Source: Thermohalobaculum sp039184865 (lineage in GTDB: Bacteria > Pseudomonadota > Alphaproteobacteria > Rhodobacterales > Rhodobacteraceae). From it: a stretch of DNA of 64,000 nt. A program made the translations under genes and the position numbers. The notes below the pieces were generated by a model that was not told the DNA's origin, did no database searches, and saw only the letters and a list, made by a program, of their open reading frames with translations. The stretch lies in assembly GCA_039184865.1 (NCBI GenBank), contig JBCDAV010000007.1:124001-188000 (forward strand), given 5' to 3'. Below, one piece after another: positions 8,961 to 17,602 of this stretch. Within the stretch, counting starts at the first letter, position 1; each line of letters begins with the position of its first letter.

Positions 8961-9611
8961 TCAGCCGTGGGCCTGCAAACCGTGCTGCTTCATCCGCCAG
9001 ATCGCCATGTCGATCCGGTCCTGCCCGAAGAACGGTTCACCGTCGAAGATGAGACAAGGCGTCCCCCAGTGTCCCGCCTGCTCCTGTTCATCCTGATTGG
9101 CGGCGATCTCGGCCTCCAGCGCGTCCTCACGCCCGCTGATCGCTGCTTCCAGCTCCGCCAAATCCAGACCGGCCCGGGCAACGATCGGGCCGAAGTTCTC
9201 CGGCAGATGCCAGTTCTCGACGCCCTCGCCCCAGAGCGCATGACCGACCTCGCAGGCAAACGCCAAACCCTTGCCGCGTCGCGCGGCCTCCAGTCCAAGA
9301 TAGGTCAGGCGGCGGATGTAAGGCTGCTCCGGCGAGATCTCGCGCGTCTCACGATCCATGACCACCGGGTCGGGCTTCGGCCACTGGAACGGAACGCCGC
9401 CGAACTCGGCCGTGCGGACCACATCCTTCAGCAAGTACGGCACCCAGAGCGGATTGACCTGCTCGAAGAACGACGGATTGCGGATCGCAATCGGGTAGAC
9501 CGGGCGCAAGCGGATCTCCAGATCCCACTCCCGGGTCAACTGACGATACCGCGCGCTGCCGAGATAGGAGTACGGGCTGCGGAACGAATAGAACAGATCG
9601 GCGGTCAGCAT
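8961..9611 (-). CDS. 2-hydroxychromene-2-carboxylate isomerase / DsbA-like thioredoxin-fold protein
   Basis: A 216-residue protein with the N-terminal LFYSFRSPYSYLG segment that marks the HCCA isomerase (GST kappa-like) family, where the SPYSY serine activates glutathione. The C-terminal HWGTPCLIFDGEPFFGQDR block supplies the cis-Pro of the thioredoxin fold. Known members isomerise bicyclic aromatic intermediates using glutathione, though many homologues have unknown substrates. It stands alone with about 200 gene-free bases before it. Assignment to family is firm, reaction is not. Confidence 0.82.
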   Translation of the reverse strand: MLTADLFYSFRSPYSYLGSARYRQLTREWDLEIRLRPVYPIAIRNPSFFEQVNPLWVPYLLKDVVRTAEFGGVPFQWPKPDPVVMDRETREISPEQPYIRRLTYLGLEAARRGKGLAFACEVGHALWGEGVENWHLPENFGPIVARAGLDLAELEAAISGREDALEAEIAANQDEQEQAGHWGTPCLIFDGEPFFGQDRIDMAIWRMKQHGLQAHG

Positions 9612-9766
9612 GGCGGAACTCCTTTGGCGGCGAGTTGAGACCAGAGCGCTCCGGCTTGCAAGCGCCGGTCACGCGACGTGACGCCAAGGTGAATGCCCGT
9701 TGGGTGAACCGTGATCGCATTCGCCCCAAGTCTTTCTTCATCGCAACCCCGACCCAGGAGCCAACG

Positions 9767-10033
9767 ATGTCCCGCATTCTGATCCTGCCTGCAGCCCTCA
9801 CCGCTTTCTCAGTCTCGCTCGTCGCACTCAACGGCACGCTGGCGCACGCCAAGGGCGGCCAGGAGAACTTCGAGCGTCAGGCGGCACTCGAGGAACAGTT
9901 CCGCAAGTCGCGCGCCGAGACCAAGACGTCTGACGAGCCGACATGGTTCGACCGGTTGTTCTCGATCGAAACCGAAGCGAACGAGAGCCGCACGAAGACC
10001 CCTGCCACGCCGACCTCGACCGGAACGAACTGA
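9767..10033 (+). CDS. Small secreted protein of unknown function
   Basis: An 88-residue product. AGGAG at 9756-9760 sits six bases before the ATG at 9767, which decides the start. The first 28 residues form a Sec signal peptide with cleavage predicted after LAHA. The mature part is about 60 residues, charged and low in complexity (Glu/Arg-rich, then Thr/Pro-rich), with no cysteine. I do not recognise the family. It is not obviously in an operon: the next gene begins about 125 bases downstream. Confidence 0.6.
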   Translation: MSRILILPAALTAFSVSLVALNGTLAHAKGGQENFERQAALEEQFRKSRAETKTSDEPTWFDRLFSIETEANESRTKTPATPTSTGTN

Positions 10034-10158
10034 CGGCGCGACGCTTGCACTGAGCCGGATGGGAAACCATCCGGCCGACGTCCTGCACAAAAAATCCGCC
10101 TGACGGAGCCCGGCCCGAGGTTATCGTGGCCGGGCAGCATCCACCAGCGGAGGACGTC

Positions 10159-10974
10159 ATGGCACATCAGGCAATCGCGCCCGGCAAGATCGCGGTCGTC
10201 ACGGGCGCGGCCCTCGGTATCGGGCGTGCGCTGGCCCGGCGCTTCGTGCGCGAGGGCATGAAAGTCGCACTGCTCGATGTCGATGCCGAGCATCTGAACG
10301 AGGCGCGCACCGAAGTCGGCGGAGAAACCGACGGCATTCTCTGCGACGTCGCCGAGATCGAAGCGCTGGAGCACGCCCGCGATCGCATTCAGGATGCCTT
10401 CGGCGGCACCCCATCTGTCCTCGTGAACAATGCCGTCACCCGGGTCGGGCGGGGCCTCGAGGCTCCGCTGGAAGAGTGGCGCCGGGCACTCGACATCAAC
10501 GTGATGGGCGTGGTCAACGGCGTGCGCGCGTTCCTGCCCGCGATGCGGGCCTCCGGAGAACCGGGCCTCGTCATCAACACAGGCTCGAAGCAGGGCATCA
10601 CCAACCCGCCCGGACACCCGGTCTACAACATGGCGAAGGCGGCGGTGAAGACCTACACCGAATGCCTGCAACACGACCTTCGGCAGGATAGCGATTGCCG
10701 GATCTCGGCGCATCTGCTGGTGCCGGGCTGGACGACGACCGGGCTCAACGAACCAAAGCCCGGCGCCTGGATGCCGGATCAGGTCGTCGACTACATGTTC
10801 GACGCCATCGGACGCAGCGATTTCTACATCATCTGCCCGGACGGCGAGGTCACCGAAAAGATGGACCGCAGCCGGATCGCCTGGGCCGCGGCAGACATTG
10901 CCGAGAACCGGCCACCGCTGTCGCGCTGGCACCCGGACTGGCAGGATGCGTACGCGCGAACGGAACGGCGCTGA
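10159..10974 (+). CDS. SDR-family oxidoreductase
   Basis: A 271-residue short-chain dehydrogenase. TGAALGIG is the dinucleotide-binding loop, VNNAV stands for the NNAG motif, and NTGSKQG with YNMAKAA supply the Ser-Tyr-Lys catalytic set. CGGAGG upstream of the ATG at 10159 decides the start. Compared with classical SDRs the C-terminus (about residues 195-271) lacks the usual VTG-x-x-x-x-VDGG end, so it is an extended or divergent subfamily. Substrate unknown. It is followed after about 135 bases by the large cyclase/ATPase gene in the same direction and probably not part of that operon. Confidence 0.82.
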   Translation: MAHQAIAPGKIAVVTGAALGIGRALARRFVREGMKVALLDVDAEHLNEARTEVGGETDGILCDVAEIEALEHARDRIQDAFGGTPSVLVNNAVTRVGRGLEAPLEEWRRALDINVMGVVNGVRAFLPAMRASGEPGLVINTGSKQGITNPPGHPVYNMAKAAVKTYTECLQHDLRQDSDCRISAHLLVPGWTTTGLNEPKPGAWMPDQVVDYMFDAIGRSDFYIICPDGEVTEKMDRSRIAWAAADIAENRPPLSRWHPDWQDAYARTERR

Positions 10975-11109
10975 CCGGGTGCTCTCGCTCTGGTTGCGAA
11001 GGTGGCGACAGCGGCGTGAGCAGGCTTGCGAGAGCGAGGCGATTCGCTAAAAGTCGTTGTCCGGCAAGGCGCTGGGGTAGCCCTTGCGGCCGGCGAACAG
11101 GGGGTTCAG

Positions 11110-14100
11110 GTGGAGCCGAGCGCGGCGTCTCCGACTTGTGGAACGTGCAACGAGACTGTGCCGGCGAAGGCACGGTTCTGCCCGTTCTGCGGCGCCCGCC
11201 TGACCGAGCACGATGCCCTGAAACGCGAGGAAGGCGGCGAGCATCGTCAGATCACGGTGATGTTCTGCGATGTTGCAGGATCGACCTCGCTGTCCTCCCG
11301 GCTGCATCCCGAGGACCTGCGCGAACTTCTGCGCGACTATCAGGAGATCTGCGCCGATGCGATCGAAAGCCGTGGCGGCATGATCGCGCAATATCTCGGC
11401 GACGGGATCATGGCCTATTTCGGCTACCCGCGGGCGCACGAGGATTCGGCGATACGCGCGGCCGACGCAGCACTTGAGATCTGCCGCAAGGCGCAGGCGC
11501 TCGGCCAGCCCGTGATGGAGAAACACGGCGTCGAATTCGCGGTCCGGCTGTCGCTGCACACCGGGCGCGTTCTGATCGGCACGATGGGCGCAGGCGTCCG
11601 GCAGGAGCACCATTCGGTCACCGGAGTCGTGCCCAATATGACGGCGCGGATCGAAGGCTTCGCACCGACGAACGGCGTCGCCGTCAGTGCCGAGACCCGG
11701 GCGCTGATCATCTCGACATTCCGCATGGAGTCGATCGGCTTCAAGGAACTGAAGGGCATCCCCGACCCGGTCGAGATCTTCCACGTCCTCGGGCGCAAAC
11801 CGGCGACCTCGGTCCTGCCCGACGTCGCCCGGATGCCGGTCGGGCGCGAAGGCGAGGTCGCGACGCTGATGTCAGCCTGGGAGCGGGTCGCCGGTCAGGG
11901 CAGCGCGCGCATCGTGATCTCGGCTGAAGCGGGTGCCGGCAAGTCGGTCCTCGCCTCGTGCTTTCTGAAGGACGCCGAGATCGCCCGCGCGCAGATCCTC
12001 GAATTCGCCGGAACGGTCGCGGGTCGCCATTCGCCATTCGCGAGCCTGCGCGACACGTTGCACCGGTGGATACACGCAGACGGCAACGGCGACACCGACG
12101 AACTGGTTCATCGGATCGCGAACTGGTTCGACGAGGAAAGCATGGGCGATGCGATCCACGTCAACGTGCTCAAGAGCCTGATGGATGGCGAGATTGAGGA
12201 CGGGACCGCCGGGCGTCAGGCCGTGTTCGCCGCCTGCATGGCGCTGGTCGAACGGCTGCCGAAGCCGCTCGCGGTCGTGGTCGATGATGCGCACTGGCTG
12301 GATCACTCGACCCACGAGATGCTCGACCGGATCACGGCAGAAGAGTCGGCGCAGATCTTCCTCCTGGTGCTGGCCCGGCCCGAGTTCGATGCCGAATGGA
12401 CGGATCCGCGCCAGACCCAGATCACCCTGGCCGGCTTGCCGTCAAGATCCGCCGTATCGCTGATCGAACAGGTCGCCGGCGGTCCGGTAGAGGCGGCGGT
12501 TGCGAACCAGATCATGGACGCCACCAACGGGCTGCCGCTCTATGTCGAGGAACTGACGAAGTCGCTCATCGAAAGTGGGCAGATCGTGCGCGAGCGCAAT
12601 GTCTTCCGAAGCTCCGGCACGTCCGCCAAGGCGATGACGCCGCCCTCGCTGCTCGACCTGATCACCTCGCGGCTGGACATGCTGGGCGAGGCGAAACTCT
12701 TCGCGCAGATCTGCTCGGTGCTGGGGCGTGACTTCGACCGTGCTGCCCTGCTCGAAGTGTCCGGCGTCGCACCCGACACGATCGACGCGGCGGTCACGGC
12801 ACTTTCCATCGCGGGGATTCTTTCCGTCGCGCGCGGCGGGCGGTTGTCGTTCAGACACGCGCTCTACCAGAGTGCCGCCTATGAGAGCATCGTGCGCCGG
12901 GCGCGCCTGACATGGCACGAGCGCTATCTGCGATGGCTCGAAAAGAACCCCAAGCGTCTCTCGGCAACCCGTCCGGAGAACATCGGATATCACATGGAGG
13001 CCTGTGGCCGGCTGACCGAGGCGGTCGAGGCCTACACGCAGGCGGGCTTAGGCGCGAACCGGACCTCCGCGAGCCACGAGGCAGCGGCGCACTTCCAGAA
13101 ATGCGCCGATCTGCTCGCCGAAATCGGCCAGCGCGGCGATGCAGGGCCGGGACACGCCCCGCAGCGCCTGCAGGTTCAGGTTCTGCTCGCCGGCGCGCTC
13201 CTCTCGGCGCGCGGACCGGGGGCGCGGGAGACGCGCAGCGCCTATGACATTGCCATGGGACTGGCCGAAGCGACCCCGGAATCCGAGCACCATTTCCCGG
13301 CCTATTGGGGTTGGTGGCGCGTCTCCGACAGCTTCGCGACGATGGCCGAACGGGCGAAACGCCTGCAATCGGTCTCGGAGCGCATGGACGGCGCCGAATT
13401 CAAGCTGCAGGCCAAACACTGCGTCTGGGCGAATGCCTTCCAGATGGGCAATCTCAGCCAGTCCATCGACACCGCCCGCGAGGGTCTGGTTCTCTACCAG
13501 GATGGCGGGTTCGAGGGACATGGAACGCTCTACGGCGGACACGACTGCAAGGTCTGCGCGCTTGGCGAGATCGGGCTGGCGACCTGGCTCCAGGGGGCCG
13601 GCGACGGCGCCGTGATCCACTGCGACTCGGCGCTCGCGCATGCCGAGCGTCTCGGCCATCTCGGCAGTCTGCTGCACGCGCTCGACATCGCCTTGATGCT
13701 GCATCACTACCGCCGCGACGCCGCATCGGTCGCGCGCCTCGCCGTTCGTCTTCATGGGCTGGCGACCGAACGCGACCTCGAGGACTACCGCGCCAAGGCC
13801 GAAATCTTCCTCGGCTGGACCCGTATCGACGCGGGTGAAATCGCCACCGGGCTCGAGCAGGTCGACGAAGGCTTCCGCGTGATGCAGGAGGTTGGCACAC
13901 CCGAGGATTTCCCGGTCTACCAATGCATTCGCTCTCAGGCGATGCGCCGGATCGGCCGCCTGGATGACGCTCTGAACGCGCTCTACGAGGGCCGCGCTGT
14001 CATCGACGACGAAGGCGTCAACTATTGGGGTGCCGAGATCGCCCGTAACGAAGTCGAGGTCGAACTCGCCCGGCCGGAGCCGGTTCCCGAATTCGTGCGC

Positions 14101-14313
14101 AACAGGCTGGATGAAGCCCGGCAACTGGCCAAGGCGCAGGGCGCGCTGGCCCTGGAGCTTCGCGCCGCGATCACCGGGCTGCGCTGGGGCAATGCTGGCG
14201 GCAACCGCGATCGCCGCAGGGCCGACCTGAGCAGCGTCCTCGACCGCTTCGACGCGACAGCGACCGGGCATGATATCGACGACGCCCGCCGCATGCTCGC
14301 CGACACGTCGTGA
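11110..14313 (+). CDS. Zinc-ribbon, class III nucleotidyl cyclase and AAA/STAND-type ATPase fusion protein
   Basis: About 1067 residues from the GTG at 11110, preceded by AGGGGG; a longer frame opens at 11026 but lacks a ribosome site. Order: a CxxC...CxxC zinc ribbon (TCGTC and FCPFC, residues 8-30), a class III cyclase domain from about 48 to 215 with metal-binding aspartates in MFCDVAGST and QYLGDGIMAYFG, a P-loop ATPase with Walker A EAGAGKS near 273 and Walker B AVVVDDAHWLD near 387, then a long helical TPR-like region. Related proteins act as signalling regulators, some making cAMP. It is ten bases upstream of the YcaO gene, so it may control or sense the modification system. Cyclase activity is inferred. 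Confidence 0.85.
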   Translation: MEPSAASPTCGTCNETVPAKARFCPFCGARLTEHDALKREEGGEHRQITVMFCDVAGSTSLSSRLHPEDLRELLRDYQEICADAIESRGGMIAQYLGDGIMAYFGYPRAHEDSAIRAADAALEICRKAQALGQPVMEKHGVEFAVRLSLHTGRVLIGTMGAGVRQEHHSVTGVVPNMTARIEGFAPTNGVAVSAETRALIISTFRMESIGFKELKGIPDPVEIFHVLGRKPATSVLPDVARMPVGREGEVATLMSAWERVAGQGSARIVISAEAGAGKSVLASCFLKDAEIARAQILEFAGTVAGRHSPFASLRDTLHRWIHADGNGDTDELVHRIANWFDEESMGDAIHVNVLKSLMDGEIEDGTAGRQAVFAACMALVERLPKPLAVVVDDAHWLDHSTHEMLDRITAEESAQIFLLVLARPEFDAEWTDPRQTQITLAGLPSRSAVSLIEQVAGGPVEAAVANQIMDATNGLPLYVEELTKSLIESGQIVRERNVFRSSGTSAKAMTPPSLLDLITSRLDMLGEAKLFAQICSVLGRDFDRAALLEVSGVAPDTIDAAVTALSIAGILSVARGGRLSFRHALYQSAAYESIVRRARLTWHERYLRWLEKNPKRLSATRPENIGYHMEACGRLTEAVEAYTQAGLGANRTSASHEAAAHFQKCADLLAEIGQRGDAGPGHAPQRLQVQVLLAGALLSARGPGARETRSAYDIAMGLAEATPESEHHFPAYWGWWRVSDSFATMAERAKRLQSVSERMDGAEFKLQAKHCVWANAFQMGNLSQSIDTAREGLVLYQDGGFEGHGTLYGGHDCKVCALGEIGLATWLQGAGDGAVIHCDSALAHAERLGHLGSLLHALDIALMLHHYRRDAASVARLAVRLHGLATERDLEDYRAKAEIFLGWTRIDAGEIATGLEQVDEGFRVMQEVGTPEDFPVYQCIRSQAMRRIGRLDDALNALYEGRAVIDDEGVNYWGAEIARNEVEVELARPEPVPEFVRNRLDEARQLAKAQGALALELRAAITGLRWGNAGGNRDRRRADLSSVLDRFDATATGHDIDDARRMLADTS

Positions 14314-14323
14314 CGGCAGCGGC

Positions 14324-15541
14324 ATGAACCTGACCAAGTCCTGGCGTGACGGCGGACGACGCTCCTGCCCGCCTGCCGAGACCTGGGCCCGTCTGAAACC
14401 GCTGCTGCCGGTCTTCGGCATCGCCCGGGTCGCCAACATCACCGGGCTCGACCGCATCGGCATTCCGGTTTTCACCGCCTGTCGGCCGAACTCACGCTCG
14501 CTGTCGGTCTTCCAGGGCAAGGGCCTGTCGATGGACGCGGCCCGGGTCTCGGCGGTGATGGAAGCCTACGAGACATGGTGCGCGGAGAGCATCGACGCCC
14601 CGCTGAAATTCGCCTCGATCGACGAGCTTGCCTATACCCACGCGCTGGCCGACGTCACGCGCCTGCCGCTGGCCAACCCGGACGGGTTCGACCCCCAGCT
14701 TCCGTTTCTCTGGATCGAGGGCACGGATCTCATCGGCGGTGCGCGCAAGTGGTTGCCCTTCGAACTGGTCCACGCAAACTACGCGCGCCCCGAACCGGCG
14801 CATTCCGGCGCCTTCGCGGCGACGACGAACGGCCTCGCCTCGGGCAACACGCGGGAGGAAGCCATCCTGCACGGCCTCTTCGAAGTGATCGAGCGCGACG
14901 CGATCACCCTCTGGAAGCTCGGCCCCGGTGCCTGGCGCAGCGCGGCTGCCGTGCGGCCCGAAACAGTGACCGGCGCACCGCGCCTGCTGCTGGATCTTTT
15001 CGAGGCCGCAGAGATCGACGTGGCCGTCTGGGACGTGCGCTCGGACATCGGCGTGCCGGTCTTCGTCGCCCTGATCCATGACCGCACGGGCGAGACGGGA
15101 GCCGACGAGATCGGCGGCGGCGCGCACCTCTCGCCCGAGGTCGCGCTGGTGCGCGCATTGACCGAGGCCGCACAGGCACGCGGAACCTTCATCGCCGGTG
15201 CGCGCGAGGACATCACCGACCCGGACTACACCGACGAAGCGATCGCGAAACGCCGGGAGATGACGCAGAGCGTGCTGTCCGCTCTGAGCCCGGAGCGCAA
15301 TTTCGGCGATATCCCCTCTGGCGAGACCGATACGTTCGCAGATGACATCGACACCGTTCTGGCAGCGCTCAAAACGGCGGGGATCGATGAAGCCATCGCG
15401 GTGAGCCTCGGCAAACGCGCCCTGCCCTTCGCTGTCTCGCGCGTCGTCGTGCCCGGCCTCGAAGCCGCGTTCGAAGGCCCGTCCAGCGAGTACGTTCCCG
15501 GTCTTCGCGCGTCGCAAGTTCTCAAGGCAGCCGCGGCGTGA
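14324..15541 (+). CDS. YcaO-domain protein (ATP-dependent peptide backbone-modifying enzyme)
   Basis: A 405-residue YcaO protein. Two ATP/Mg-binding blocks of the family are present: FQGKGLSMDAARVSAVMEAYE near residues 63-84 and NGLASGNTREEAILHGLFEV followed by IERDA near 168-194. YcaO enzymes phosphorylate a backbone amide oxygen, leading to azolines, amidines or, with a TfuA partner, thioamides. It lacks the proline-rich C-terminal tail of azoline-forming cyclodehydratases and ends in ASQVLKAAAA, which suits a TfuA-dependent enzyme. Its stop overlaps the GTG start of the TfuA gene. The likely substrate is the repeat protein at the end of the operon (inference). A tRNA or protein glycine target is the alternative. 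Confidence 0.9.
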   Translation: MNLTKSWRDGGRRSCPPAETWARLKPLLPVFGIARVANITGLDRIGIPVFTACRPNSRSLSVFQGKGLSMDAARVSAVMEAYETWCAESIDAPLKFASIDELAYTHALADVTRLPLANPDGFDPQLPFLWIEGTDLIGGARKWLPFELVHANYARPEPAHSGAFAATTNGLASGNTREEAILHGLFEVIERDAITLWKLGPGAWRSAAAVRPETVTGAPRLLLDLFEAAEIDVAVWDVRSDIGVPVFVALIHDRTGETGADEIGGGAHLSPEVALVRALTEAAQARGTFIAGAREDITDPDYTDEAIAKRREMTQSVLSALSPERNFGDIPSGETDTFADDIDTVLAALKTAGIDEAIAVSLGKRALPFAVSRVVVPGLEAAFEGPSSEYVPGLRASQVLKAAAA

Positions 15542-16287
15542 GCACAGTTGTCTTTCTTGGCCCGAGCCTGCCGACTGAGATCGCGAGAACCCATCTCGAC
15601 GCGACCTATCTGCCGCCCGCCCGGCGCGGCGACATCGTCCGCGCGATCCAGACCCACGATCCCGATACGATCCTGATTGTCGACGGGTACTTCGAACAGG
15701 TCCCGTCGGTCTGGCACAAGGAAATCCTCTGGGCGCTCAGCCACGGACGGACCGTTGCCGGGGCTGCCAGCATGGGTGCGCTGCGCGCCGCCGAACTCGA
15801 TCAGTTCGGCATGATCGGCGTCGGGCGGATCTATCGCGCCTACGCGGACGGCCGCTTCGACCCCTTCCCCGACCCGTTCGAGGACGATGACGAGGTCGCC
15901 GTTCTGCACGGCCCGGCCGAAACCGGATACGCCTCGACCGATGCGATGGTCGATATCCGCGCGACGCTGGCCCGGGCCACGGACGACGGCATCCTGCAAC
16001 CCGCCGAAAGGGACGACCTTGCAGCAACCGCCAAGGCGCTGTTCTACAAGCATCGCACCTGGACCCGGGTTCTTGCCGACGCACCCGACCTGGCGGAGAC
16101 AACGCGCAAACGCCTGCAGGACTGGCTGTCGGTCAATCGCGTGCCGCAGAAACGGCTCGACGCTGAGGATCTTCTTTGTCAGACTGCGCACGCAGAACTG
16201 GTGGCGGACATTCCTCCATTCCGATTTGAAGAAACGGTGCTCTGGGAAACCGAATTCCCGAAGATAGTTGAGCCTTTGTCGCGATGA
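15538..16287 (+). CDS. TfuA-domain protein (YcaO partner, probable thioamidation)
   Basis: A 249-residue TfuA-like protein. The family core GAASMGALRAAEL is at about residues 77-89, followed by GMIGVGRIYRAYADGRFDP and the acidic EDDDEVAVLHGP. It starts at a GTG that overlaps the YcaO stop (GTGA) and its own stop overlaps the protease start (ATGA), so the three are translationally coupled. Established knowledge: TfuA accompanies YcaO in thioamide formation on methyl-coenzyme M reductase and in thioviridamide-type and thiovarsolin RiPPs, probably by supplying sulfur. Here the sulfur source is not encoded nearby. Family assignment is confident; thioamidation is an inference from the pair. Confidence 0.9.
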   Translation: MSTVVFLGPSLPTEIARTHLDATYLPPARRGDIVRAIQTHDPDTILIVDGYFEQVPSVWHKEILWALSHGRTVAGAASMGALRAAELDQFGMIGVGRIYRAYADGRFDPFPDPFEDDDEVAVLHGPAETGYASTDAMVDIRATLARATDDGILQPAERDDLAATAKALFYKHRTWTRVLADAPDLAETTRKRLQDWLSVNRVPQKRLDAEDLLCQTAHAELVADIPPFRFEETVLWETEFPKIVEPLSR

Positions 16288-17534
16288 GTCTTTCCCTCAA
16301 CGATATGTACCGCGACACCGGCACCCGCTTTCGCGTCTACGTGCAGTCGCCGGTGCTGGAAGGCTTCTCGGAACCTGAAACCGTCTGGGTGTCCTCGCCC
16401 GCAGGGTCGCTCGGCCCGGGACCGGAGGACGACCGCATGGTCGCGATCCTGCCAATCGAGAAGAAGCCTTACGGCGCCAAGGATCTGCCGCCCTTCCTCG
16501 GGCGTTGCGCCGAAGCCGTCTGGCCCGATCAGGACGGTCACTTCGACTGGATCGAGCCATCCGATCCGGGCTTCAAGTGCACTAACATGTGGGGCACCGT
16601 CCGGCGCGTTCTCGACGTCTGGGAGCTTTATCTCGGGCGACCCATCGACTGGCATTTCTCCGAGCTATTTCCCCAGCTTGAAATGATCCCCTACGTCCCG
16701 TGGGACAACGCGCATTTCGGGCTCGGGTTCATGGAGTTCGGCGAGGGCAAGGACGACCACGGCGTCGAGCGCCCCTATGCGCTTAACTTCGACGTGCTCG
16801 CGCACGAGGCCGGGCACGGCATCCTGTTCTCGCTGGTCGGCATGCCGAAACCGCACCGGATGAACACCGCCTATCGCGGCTTCCACGAAAGCGCGTCCGA
16901 CTGCGTCGCGATGATCTCGGCGCTGCACTTCGAGTCCTTCCTCGACCACGCGCTCTGGGTCACGAAGGGCAACGTCTACACCGAGAACGTGATGAGCCGC
17001 ATCGGCGAGCTCTCCGACACCCGCCAGATCCGCCGCGCCTCCAACGGCGTGAAGATGGCCGATGTTATCAGCCTCGAAACCCCGCACACCAAGGCGACCG
17101 GCAAGGAACTTCACAAGGTCGCGCAACCGATGACCGGGGCGGTCTTCGACATCCTCGCCGGCTGGTACACGATGGAACTCGCGGCGATGGGCCTCGTGTC
17201 GGCGAAACACATCAAGGCCATGCGCGCGGCAGCGCTCACCGGGAAGCTTGACGAATTCGACCACAGGCCGCTGCTCGACGCCTATGCAACCGGACATCAC
17301 GGGTTCCGCTCGGCGCTCGCCGAGGCGCGTGACATGATGGGCCTGCGCCTGGCACACGCGTGGTCGCGTCTGGACGAGGACAATTTCTCGTACGCCCATG
17401 TCGCCGAGACCTTCCTGCAGGTCGACTGGGAAATGACGGGAGATCTCTACCAGGACCGGATCAAGCGGATCTTCCGCTGGCGCGGAATCGAACCGCGCAA
17501 GGGTTGGAAACCCGATGTGGCGCCATGGGTTTAA
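16284..17534 (+). CDS. Gluzincin-type zinc metalloprotease
   Basis: A 416-residue protein with an HEAGH zinc motif at residues 174-178 and a second zinc-ligand helix ESASD, with Glu202 24 residues after the last His and an Asp four residues on, as in thermolysin-like gluzincins (ExxxD). No signal peptide is visible, so it should act in the cytoplasm, unlike secreted M4 proteases, and the M4 propeptide is absent. It is coupled to TfuA by an ATGA overlap and lies 68 bases before the repeat protein. Inferred role: proteolytic maturation of the modified repeat protein. The C-terminal third is helical and ends FRWRGIEPRKGWKPD. The exact peptidase family is not certain. Confidence 0.85.
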   Translation: MSLSLNDMYRDTGTRFRVYVQSPVLEGFSEPETVWVSSPAGSLGPGPEDDRMVAILPIEKKPYGAKDLPPFLGRCAEAVWPDQDGHFDWIEPSDPGFKCTNMWGTVRRVLDVWELYLGRPIDWHFSELFPQLEMIPYVPWDNAHFGLGFMEFGEGKDDHGVERPYALNFDVLAHEAGHGILFSLVGMPKPHRMNTAYRGFHESASDCVAMISALHFESFLDHALWVTKGNVYTENVMSRIGELSDTRQIRRASNGVKMADVISLETPHTKATGKELHKVAQPMTGAVFDILAGWYTMELAAMGLVSAKHIKAMRAAALTGKLDEFDHRPLLDAYATGHHGFRSALAEARDMMGLRLAHAWSRLDEDNFSYAHVAETFLQVDWEMTGDLYQDRIKRIFRWRGIEPRKGWKPDVAPWV

Positions 17535-17602
17535 CTGGGCTAAACTGCGGCGGGACCTGAGGAAAATCGCGTCGTTCGAACCGCGCGTATGGGGGACAAG
17601 AA

